Below are positions 1 to 6,800 of a stretch of DNA of 7,437 nucleotides, piece by piece (positions within the stretch are counted from its first letter, which is position 1; every line of letters begins with the position of its first letter). The stretch covers positions 1-7,437 of the forward strand of contig JAEEGN010000060.1 of NCBI GenBank assembly GCA_016280345.1. Direction: 5' to 3'. The notes under the pieces were generated by a model. The model was not told where the DNA came from. It ran no database searches and worked only from the letters and a program-made list of their open reading frames with translations. The position numbers and the translations under genes were made by a program. This stretch comes from Selenomonadaceae bacterium. GTDB taxonomy: Bacteria; Bacillota; Negativicutes; Selenomonadales; Selenomonadaceae.

Positions 1-26
1 CATGGAATCAGCTATGCGAAGCCGCT

Positions 27-1124
27 TCACCGTTGCAGTGCCATCCAGTAATCGTTGAGGCGGAGAATCTTCACGCCGGCCGCCGTCAGGGGGCGCAACG
101 CCCCCGGTAGCTGTGGGTCCATCGCGGTCAGGAACAGAACCCGGACGCCCCGGGCGACAATATCCCTGCCCCGAAGCACCGGATAGCCGGCGAGGTTGGC
201 CGGCGCCCCGGCATGGTCGTCGTAAGTGAAGAACGCCTTGACTTTCTCCCGGGCGAAATCCGGGTGTTTCGACAGAATCTGCAGGAACTTCGTTGCGTCC
301 GGCCCGGTGCCCCAGATACCGATGGCGGCCTCAGGTCCGGCGAGGCCGCAGTCCACGGCCCACATTTCCCGCAACAGGCTTTCGTCAGCGCCGTACCAGT
401 GCGTCTGCTTCGGATTTTCCGGCGCCGCCGGGGTGTTCTCCTTGGTCGCGATGCAGCGCAGCGTCCCGACATAGCCGGGCAGTCCCTCAGTGTCACGGAA
501 GTTGAAGAAACGGTAATCCGGCTCCGTAGTCAGGCAATCCGTCATGGATTGGACCGGCGACGTATAGGAGTCCTTTTTCAGGATGATATCCAGCCGCTCC
601 ACCCGGAAGCCGTTGGCGGCATAGAAATCCCCCAGCAGTGACGGCGACAGGGTATAGTAGCCGTGGTTGACCTGGCCGCTGGCCGGAATATAATGGAAGA
701 CACGGCCGCCGGGGCGCATCATGCCGGCGATGTTCCGCAGCGCCTGGGCATAGTCGAAGACATGCTCCGTCGTGCCGCCGTCCAGGATATAGTCGAACTT
801 TTCCCGGAGCGATTCCGGCAGCGTCGGCTGGTTCAGGTCGAACAGGATGTCCGCGCCCTCATAGCTGGAAATATCCAGTGCCCGGACCTCGCGGAACCCC
901 AGCGCCCGGAAAAAGGACACGCTGTCAGCGCCGCCGCTTTTCGGATTATCCGTCATCCCGGCATAGTCCAGAGGTACGCCGAACCGGCGGGCAAAGACGT
1001 AAAGCTCCGCCCGGGTGTGGCTGATGACCTGCCGCCCCAGCATGAGCAGGGATTTATCCGATATGTCCCGATGAACGGCCTCCCGGAAGAAGTCCTGAAG
1101 ACCGCAGTGTATCAAGAGCCCCAT
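27..1124 (-). CDS. SAM-dependent methyltransferase-like protein with C-terminal Rossmann-like domain
   Basis: This 365-residue protein is probably a cytoplasmic class I methyltransferase acting on a sugar, nucleotide-sugar or surface glycan. Residues 68-180 form the likely methyltransferase core. A strand ending in an acidic residue (RALDIS, D84) could bind the ribose of SAM, LFDLN (94-98) follows, and FDYILDGGTTEHVFD (110-124) then MMRPGGRVFHYIP (135-147) match the motif IV and post-motif pattern of this superfamily. The usual glycine-rich motif I is replaced by FFRALGF, so cofactor binding is less certain. A second domain starts near 267: IGIWGTGPDATKF has a GxGxxx dinucleotide-type turn, and the following VKAFFTYDDHAG and LAGYPVLRGRDI fit the C-terminal Rossmann-like domain seen in sugar C-methyltransferases and related glycan enzymes. 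The start is supported by GGGGAGGG ending 8 bases upstream. It is transcribed away from the glycosyltransferase pair, which suggests a shared glycan theme. The substrate is unknown. Confidence 0.8.
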   Translation of the reverse strand: MGLLIHCGLQDFFREAVHRDISDKSLLMLGRQVISHTRAELYVFARRFGVPLDYAGMTDNPKSGGADSVSFFRALGFREVRALDISSYEGADILFDLNQPTLPESLREKFDYILDGGTTEHVFDYAQALRNIAGMMRPGGRVFHYIPASGQVNHGYYTLSPSLLGDFYAANGFRVERLDIILKKDSYTSPVQSMTDCLTTEPDYRFFNFRDTEGLPGYVGTLRCIATKENTPAAPENPKQTHWYGADESLLREMWAVDCGLAGPEAAIGIWGTGPDATKFLQILSKHPDFAREKVKAFFTYDDHAGAPANLAGYPVLRGRDIVARGVRVLFLTAMDPQLPGALRPLTAAGVKILRLNDYWMALQR

Positions 1125-1189
1125 TTTCTGTTCCCTCCCCGTTTTCCCGGCGGGCGGCGCCTCTGCCCGCCTCGCCGGCGCTTGGGGCC

Positions 1190-1218
1190 ATCATAGCACA
1201 GGTTGCCCCGGCTGGCAA
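1190..1218 (-). promoter_or_regulatory. Sigma-70 promoter for the methyltransferase gene
   Basis: Read on the minus strand, TTGCCA (1218-1213, five of six matches to the -35 consensus) is followed by a 17-bp spacer and TATGAT (1195-1190, five of six matches). The -10 is preceded by TGC, which makes it an extended -10 box. Transcription should start near 1183, giving a leader of about 59 nt before the start codon at 1124. No equally good promoter is visible on the opposite strand of this divergent gap. Confidence 0.65.
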
Positions 1219-1221
1219 CCT
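1200..1221. repeat. Perfect 8-bp inverted repeat over the -35 box, candidate operator
   Basis: AGGTTGCC (1200-1207) and GGCAACCT (1214-1221) are exact inverted copies around the 6-base centre CCGGCT. The right arm contains the -35 box of the leftward promoter, and the left arm lies in its spacer. A dimeric repressor bound here would block that promoter, so an operator is plausible. A structured element in a rightward transcript is the alternative. No regulator gene is in the window to pair it with. Confidence 0.4.
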
Positions 1222-1246
1222 CTCCCGGCGGAAGGTGGGAAACGCT

Positions 1247-1258
1247 GGAGGAAAGGAG
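1247..1258 (+). promoter_or_regulatory. Double Shine-Dalgarno that sets the start of the GT8 gene
   Basis: GGAGG (1247-1251) and AAGGAG (1253-1258) lie in tandem, with the second ending 7 bases before the ATG at 1266. The reading frame stays open upstream to a TTG at 1203, but that codon has no ribosome binding site and sits inside the inverted repeat. The ATG at 1266 is therefore the start. Confidence 0.75.
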
Positions 1259-1265
1259 ACGAGCC

Positions 1266-2519
1266 ATGAACGACGAGAAACGGATTCACGCCGCCTACCC
1301 GGTTTACGACAGCGACGGTCGGTACAGCAAGTTCGCCGGCGTTTCCGCCTGTTCGCTGCTCCGGAACACCGCCGCCCCGGTCACGCTGCACCTCCTTCAC
1401 AACCGGGCGTTCCCGGAGGAAAGCCGGCAAAAGTTCCGGGAACTCACGGATCGCTGCGGGCAGGAAATCCGCTTCTACGATATGGACGCCCGTTTTCCCG
1501 GGGAAATGGCGGCCTTGCGACAGGAGGTTCCCGCCGTTGCCTTGGATGAAGGCCGCGTCGGTATGTTTTACCGTTTGTTCCTGACGGCGCTTTTGCCGCC
1601 AGAAGTACACCGTTGTCTTTATCTTGACGCCGATACGGTGGTGGCGTTGGATATTGCGGAACTCTGGCGGGAGGCGACAGGGGAAAGCGGCCTTGCCGCC
1701 GTACCGGAATCCGCCATGTCCTACGGCGCGGGATACACGGCCCGGAGCGGTGCGAAAAAATACATCTGCGACGCCGGCCTTGTCCGTTACGAGGATTACT
1801 TCAACGCCGGCGTGCTGCTGCTGGATCTGGACCGGCTGCGGCAGCAGCCGCGTCTTTTCCCGGCGGGCATCGCTTTTTTGCGCGAACATCCGCAATGTGA
1901 ATTCCTTGACCAGGACATCCTGAATTATCTTTTCGCCGGCAAATACCACAAGTTACCGGAGCGTTACAACACCCTGGTGGATCAGGAGGTTCTGGTGCGG
2001 CGACGCAACGAAACCGGACCGCGAATTTACCACTACGCCAGCCGCATCCTGGGCGTCGACCTCGGCAACGCCTATAACGCGCTGTTTTTCCGCTATTTCT
2101 GTCGCTCTCCCTGGTGCGATGAGGACTCCTTCCGGCGGATATTCGACGCCGCGGGGCTGGCGCAGCGCCGGGCGCAGATGGCAGCCCAGCAGGTTCTCCG
2201 GCTGATGGCCGGGAAGGAGCGGGCGTTCTTTTCCCGCCGCCAAAACGAGGCGGCGCTTTCCCGGCTGTTCGGGCGGCGGCGGCAGGAGCTTTTCCTGACG
2301 GCGGACGATGCCGACAGCCTGGACCGGCTGCAAGCGGCGATGCGGGAAGGCGACGGAGCGCGGTTCTTCCTGCTATTCGTGTCGTCTTACGAGGCCGTCG
2401 CGTCCCTTCTGACGGCGGCGGGGTTCACCGAAGGGGAGGACTTCCTGGACGGCATGGAGCTTCTGGCGGAGGAGCAGGGCGGCTATCTGCGGGGCGATCT
2501 CTTCATCCGGCAGCTTTAG
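1266..2519 (+). CDS. Family 8 glycosyltransferase with C-terminal extension
   Basis: This 417-residue enzyme belongs to the GT-A fold family 8, which includes the LPS galactosyl/glucosyltransferases and transfers a sugar from a UDP-sugar with retention of configuration. The N-terminus has the family layout YPVYDSDGRYSKFAGVSACS (11-30), a nucleotide-binding strand followed by GVS.CSLL. The metal-binding DxD is in CLYLDADTVV (117-126; D121, D123). YFNAGVLLLDL (178-188) and FLDQDILN (213-220) are the conserved acceptor and catalytic-site blocks. The usual C-terminal HYxGxxKPW is reduced to IYHYASRILGVDL (254-266), without KPW. Residues from about 285 to 417 form an Arg-rich then acidic extension that the minimal family does not have, ending in FFLLFVSSYEAVAS and GEDFLDG, which resembles a small alpha/beta module. 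It has no membrane segment or signal peptide, so it probably works in the cytoplasm on a lipid-linked or LPS-type acceptor. The GT2 gene follows after 55 bp. Confidence 0.88.
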   Translation: MNDEKRIHAAYPVYDSDGRYSKFAGVSACSLLRNTAAPVTLHLLHNRAFPEESRQKFRELTDRCGQEIRFYDMDARFPGEMAALRQEVPAVALDEGRVGMFYRLFLTALLPPEVHRCLYLDADTVVALDIAELWREATGESGLAAVPESAMSYGAGYTARSGAKKYICDAGLVRYEDYFNAGVLLLDLDRLRQQPRLFPAGIAFLREHPQCEFLDQDILNYLFAGKYHKLPERYNTLVDQEVLVRRRNETGPRIYHYASRILGVDLGNAYNALFFRYFCRSPWCDEDSFRRIFDAAGLAQRRAQMAAQQVLRLMAGKERAFFSRRQNEAALSRLFGRRRQELFLTADDADSLDRLQAAMREGDGARFFLLFVSSYEAVASLLTAAGFTEGEDFLDGMELLAEEQGGYLRGDLFIRQL

Positions 2520-2560
2520 TCCCGGCAGGGGAGTGGGCATACGATCATCATCAGCAACAA

Positions 2561-2570
2561 GGGAGCAGGA
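2561..2570 (+). promoter_or_regulatory. Ribosome binding site for the GT2 gene
   Basis: GGGAGCAGGA lies 4 to 13 bases before the ATG at 2575. The frame is open further upstream to a GTG at 2533, but the peptide from there (14 extra residues) has no family similarity. The GT2 fold begins with AISAVVPVYN only 8 residues after the ATG at 2575, which fits that start. Confidence 0.6.
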
Positions 2571-2574
2571 TATT

Positions 2575-3618
2575 ATGAAGGAATCTGTCCCAGCGATATC
2601 GGCGGTCGTTCCGGTCTATAACGTGGAAAAGTATGTCGGCGCCTGCCTGGAAAGCATCTTGTACCAGTCCTTCCAGGATTTCGAGGTCATCGTCGTCGAT
2701 GACTGCGCCACCGACAGAAGCCCCCGTATCTGCGAGGAAATGCGGCCTGCCTTCGGCGGCCGGATGAAAATCGTCCGCCACCGAACAAACAGCGGTGGGG
2801 TGGGGACGCCGCGCAATACGGGACTCCGAATGGCCCGGGGGAAATATGTCACCTTCATCGACAGCGACGACATGCTGATACGAAGCGCCTTTCAGGATTT
2901 ATATACAACGGCGGAGGAAATGCGGGCCGACGTGGTGCATACCGACCTCTATTTCGCGACGGAAACGGAGGACGCCGCCATCGGGAACGGGACGCGGTTG
3001 CGAGTGGAAAGCTATGCCAATCCTCCGGCAATCAAAGAACCGGCACTTGTTCCCTATGATCTGGAGCAGCGGGCAAAAAGCTATATCAACCACCAGTTTT
3101 TATGGAACGGCTGGGGAAAGTTGTTCCGCCGGGAATGCCTGCTGGAAAAAGGATTGCGTTTTGAAGACATTCCTTCTCTCGAGGATATCATCTTCACCTT
3201 CCACTGCCTTTGCCGCCTGGAGCGATATGTGCGATTCCCGGACGCTGTCTACATTTACCGGAGTACGCCGGGATCCATGACGCACCGATTCTTTACGGCA
3301 GATTATCTGACGAAGTTCTACGAAATTCTGACGGTCGGGTTCCGGTCCCTTGATACCCTGATGGAAGACATGGAATCCTTTCGGAACAATCACGCTTTAA
3401 GGTACGCGGTGCTGGACTTTTTTGCCTATAATGTCTTCTGGTACACGAAAGAGACTTACGCGGAGCATTCGCTGACCGAACTTGACACAACGCTGCGGTC
3501 GTATATCCGCCAGCGGTCCGGCGATGACGCCGCGCTGCTGGCATATCTGTTCCATGCCGTCAACCGGCTTTGGAAAAACGATAAGGCGCCGCCTTTTGCT
3601 GTGCCACAGTCATCATGA
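2575..3618 (+). CDS. Family 2 glycosyltransferase
   Basis: This 347-residue protein is an inverting GT-A glycosyltransferase of family 2 that uses a nucleotide-diphospho-sugar to extend a surface polysaccharide, LPS or glycoprotein glycan. The signature motifs appear in order: ISAVVPVYNVEKYVGACLES (8-27), the nucleotide-binding VIVVDDCATD (38-47; D42, D43), RTNSGGVGTPRNTGL (70-84), and the metal-binding FIDSDDM (94-100; D96, D98, D99). NGWGKLFRREC (178-188) and SLEDIIF (201-207; E203, D204) supply the probable catalytic base, and YIYRSTPGSM (226-235) is the usual terminal block. The region after about 240 is helical and less conserved and probably sets acceptor choice. There is no transmembrane anchor. 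No promoter was found in the 55-bp gap after the GT8 gene, so the two are likely one transcript. The exact sugar and acceptor cannot be read from the sequence. Confidence 0.92.
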   Translation: MKESVPAISAVVPVYNVEKYVGACLESILYQSFQDFEVIVVDDCATDRSPRICEEMRPAFGGRMKIVRHRTNSGGVGTPRNTGLRMARGKYVTFIDSDDMLIRSAFQDLYTTAEEMRADVVHTDLYFATETEDAAIGNGTRLRVESYANPPAIKEPALVPYDLEQRAKSYINHQFLWNGWGKLFRRECLLEKGLRFEDIPSLEDIIFTFHCLCRLERYVRFPDAVYIYRSTPGSMTHRFFTADYLTKFYEILTVGFRSLDTLMEDMESFRNNHALRYAVLDFFAYNVFWYTKETYAEHSLTELDTTLRSYIRQRSGDDAALLAYLFHAVNRLWKNDKAPPFAVPQSS

Positions 3619-3698
3619 TGATAGTTTGAAAACCCTGAACGACATCAGTTTTCCGTTATGCGGCTATTAAATTGCCTTGTCTTTCGCGCCGTTTTTCC

Positions 3699-3726
3699 TT
3701 GATTTCTTGAAATCTTGTGATATACT
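3699..3726 (+). promoter_or_regulatory. Sigma-70 promoter for the RTX-like surface protein gene
   Basis: TTGATT (3699-3704) matches four of six -35 positions. It is separated by 16 bp from TATACT (3721-3726), which matches five of six -10 positions and is preceded by TG at 3718-3719, an extended -10. The 60 bases from 3661 are about 40 percent GC, well below the flanking genes, as expected for a promoter region. Transcription should begin near 3733, leaving a leader of about 84 nt. The large gene thus appears to have its own transcript, separate from the glycosyltransferases. Confidence 0.65.
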
Positions 3727-3731
3727 GGACT

Positions 3732-3750
3732 AGGATTCGGAGGGAATCCT
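3732..3750 (+). promoter_or_regulatory. Leader hairpin at the predicted 5' end of the mRNA
   Basis: AGGATTC (3732-3738) and GAATCCT (3744-3750) form a perfect 7-bp stem around the 5-base loop GGAGG. It sits almost exactly at the predicted transcription start. A 5'-terminal stem-loop of this type often protects mRNA from decay, which would suit a highly expressed surface protein. It has no T-run after it, so it is not an intrinsic terminator. A smaller 4-bp stem, ACCG/CGGT (3756-3768), follows. Confidence 0.45.
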
Positions 3751-3800
3751 CACCCACCGTTGCCCGGTAAGAAAGGGATTCGATTTACTGGAATATGTTA

Positions 3801-3808
3801 GGGGGAAG
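3801..3808 (+). promoter_or_regulatory. Ribosome binding site of the RTX-like gene
   Basis: GGGGGAAG ends 8 bases before the ATG at 3817. A second in-frame ATG two codons later (3823) has worse spacing. The frame that opens at 3817 then stays open for more than 3.6 kb. Confidence 0.6.
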
Positions 3809-3816
3809 TAGCAATC

Positions 3817-6800
3817 ATGGCAATGCAAGTAGGCGATACCTTTACGCTCGTGGACGGTTATCCCCTGTCGGTTGACATGTCGGTGGGCGTTACCGGTGCC
3901 GGATACTTCGTGGAGGTAGCCAATGTCGATACGATTGGCGCTTCCGCAATTCCTGCGGCAGCGTATGGCATGACATTCGTTCCGGAGGATGGAACCGGCC
4001 TGACGCCGGGACAGACGTACAATTATGTCGGCAGGGTTTCGCAGGACGGCACGCAGTACACCTATACGGCGGAAACGGGAACGCTTTCCGTGGTAGCGGG
4101 CAAAGTGGACGCGGTCAAAGGAGCAGGCAGTCCTACGCTGAACCAGGGGCAGTATCTCTCCATCCGGAACACCAACGGCTGCGCTGCTACCATGACCGAC
4201 TTTGATGACATGGTTGTTCTCGACTCTGCGGGAAATATCATCAATACCGGCACCGGCGATGACTGTGTCATCATCACGACAGCCGGATCGGCCAATCTGG
4301 TCACGATGGCCGATCCGAAAGGCAACGGCGTCCTGAATGTCTCCGGCAACAACAACACGGTCACGGCGGCGGGCAATGTCGGCTCCCTTACCGGCGGAAC
4401 GGTAGGAACGATAACCCAGAACCGGACGACTTATACCGTCGCTTCCATCAGCGGCGGCATGTACGCTTTGACTAAAACCGTTTTGCCGGCCAACGTCATA
4501 TCCTCCGGTGAGATCACCGGCAACAGCAACGTCGTCAACATCGGCGGCGAAGGCTATCTGAACGTCCTGGGGCAGGAGAACGCGGTTTCCATCGCCGGGC
4601 GGGGCGCCGTCTTTTTGAATGGGCCCGTGTTGGGAGGAGGAAACGCGGAGCGGGATTCCATCACGATCGGTGGCGCCCGGAGCACTGTCACAGCCACGGG
4701 CAGCGCCCAGAACTCCATCAGCCTGGGCGGCGCCGAAAGCTTCGTGGAGTTATTGTTCGAGCAAAAAGATACCGTCAGCGCGGTGGAAAGCGAAATCCAG
4801 ATCAAGAATTCCAACGATATCGTCATCGACGGCAAGGGGAATAAAATCCGTACCGATGGCGGTTCGCTGAAGGAGACCGGCGAGGGCAACGCTATAATTT
4901 ATGACAGACTTGTTGCCTTTATGCCTTCCACTGTCGAAGCGGCGGGCCGGAACGGCACGGTGGGCGTTGACGGGGCGTTCATCACGCATATCACCGATCT
5001 CACCGTGTCCGGTGCCGGCTATACGGTGACCGGCGGCGTGGCGGTCGGCGTGGGAAACGGCGATGTACTTACCGTGTCCGGTGCCAGCAACGTCGTCAAT
5101 ACGCGGCAGGGTGATGACCTGCTCCTGGTGAGTGGGGATGCTAATCGCGTGAGTCTTGGCAACGATCACGACTCGATTACCGTTACCGGCGCCAGCAACA
5201 TCATCTATAACAGCGTGGACAACGGCATTGAGAATGGCATGGATGAGATTGAGATCCGTGGCGTCAACAATACCGTTGTGTCGGGATATCAGAATCTGGG
5301 CAACGACGACATCTTGCTCGCGGGCGCGTCGAACGTGGCCGATGCCCGGCAGAGCAATAATAACCAGCTCCTCCTGGCGGACCAGGGCGTCGAGAACACG
5401 ATTTACGGCGGCTGGGTTGGCATGGAGGCCATCGCGACATCCGATGCCATCCATCCGACGATGATCATGGGCATGGGCGAGGACAGCGTGACCATTGCCG
5501 GCGCGGTGGGCGGTCATTTCTCCCTCGGCGGCGGCAACGACCATATGACGGTGACCGGCGGCACCGGGCATGACATCAACCTCGGCACCGGCGCCGATGA
5601 GATTACGCTCCGGAGCACCTATGAGACGATTTACGCCGGTACCGGCGATGACACCATCGTTTTCGACGGCCAGTCGGCGGGGACGAATACCGACGGCTTC
5701 AACTACGTCGATCTCGTCGAGGACAACAACCTCGTCAGCATCAACGGCGGCGACGGCCATACCACCATTATCGGCGGCGTCTCGGCCGACAGCATCTTCT
5801 TCACCGGCGGCGACGTCGAGCAGGACGTCCTGAACATGGGCGCCGGCAACGACTTCATCAGTCTCGACGGCACGGCCCGTGGCAACAACACCAGCATCTA
5901 CGGCGCGGTGGGCGACGACAGCGTTTACGCCGCCAAGGCCGAGCAGCTCATGGTGGACGGCGGTACCGGCGATGATTCCATCATCATCGAGGATGCCCGT
6001 TACAACACCATCGTGTCCGGCGCCGGCGACGACTCCATCACCCTGGGCACCGCCGGGACCGATACCTCCACCGGGTACAACGTGGTCAACCTCGGCGGCC
6101 TGGAAGGCAATACGGGGCACAACGTCGTCTCCATCGGCGGCGGCCTGACGAACAATATCGTCTATGGCGGCGCCGAGAAGGACATCATCGACCTCGGCAC
6201 CTCCGGCGGCCGCAACGAGGTCAGCCTGCGGGCGAAGAATTCCACCGTCATCGCCGGCGTCCGCGACGATACCATCACTGGAGCCAAAGGCGGCAAGGAC
6301 GTCATTGACGGATCAAAGGTCCAGGCGGGCAAGGAAGTCGTCATCGAGGGATACAACATCGCCGACAAGGATGTGCTGGCCGGCACGCAGGCGTTCACCA
6401 ACGCGGCGGGCGGCCTCCTGCAGGCGGCCTTCGTGGGCGAGACGTCTGTCTTCAAGGCGGACGGCACGATCCTCACCGGTCAGGCCGGCACCTTCAACGC
6501 CAACATCACCCCGACCGAGGGCGACAACGGCGTCCAGGTCTACGTCCGCGACACGCTCAACGCCGGCACTACGCAGGCCGTCTGGTACGCGACCAGCTAC
6601 GGCTCCAATATGAACGGAGCGAAGGACAGGATCAAGGTCGCCATGGTCATGACCGGCGCCAACAACGAGGCGGTCGATACCATCATCGGCGGCGATCTCG
6701 ACGATACCATCTACACGGGCACCGGCGATATCGTGGCCGGCGGCCGGGGCAACGATTCCATCGTCAATACGGCGCCGCTCAACGCCTCCCGCGAGGAATT

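Noticed and set aside
1..26. Minus-strand ATG at positions 3-1 as the start of a further gene downstream of the methyltransferase
   Set aside because: Only 26 bases are available, with no convincing Shine-Dalgarno sequence and no coding sequence to judge.
663..1196. Plus-strand open frame opposite the methyltransferase gene
   Set aside because: No recognisable motif, while the minus strand encodes a protein with methyltransferase motifs and a good start.
1191..1949. 252-residue minus-strand open frame opposite the GT8 gene
   Set aside because: No domain pattern, and it overlaps the DxD-containing GT8 coding region entirely.
3629..3652. Possible intrinsic terminator after the GT2 gene (AAAA-CC-CTGA/TCAG-TTTT)
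   Set aside because: The stem has only four continuous base pairs beyond the A/T arms, a two-base bulge, and a four-T tail. It is too weak to call.
4750..6120. 456-residue minus-strand open frame inside the repeat gene
   Set aside because: It is an antisense shadow of the Gly/Asp/Val-rich repeat gene. Its His/Val/Ala/Gly-rich composition mirrors GGC, GAC and ACC codons, and the plus-strand frame has clear RTX motifs, a promoter and a ribosome binding site.
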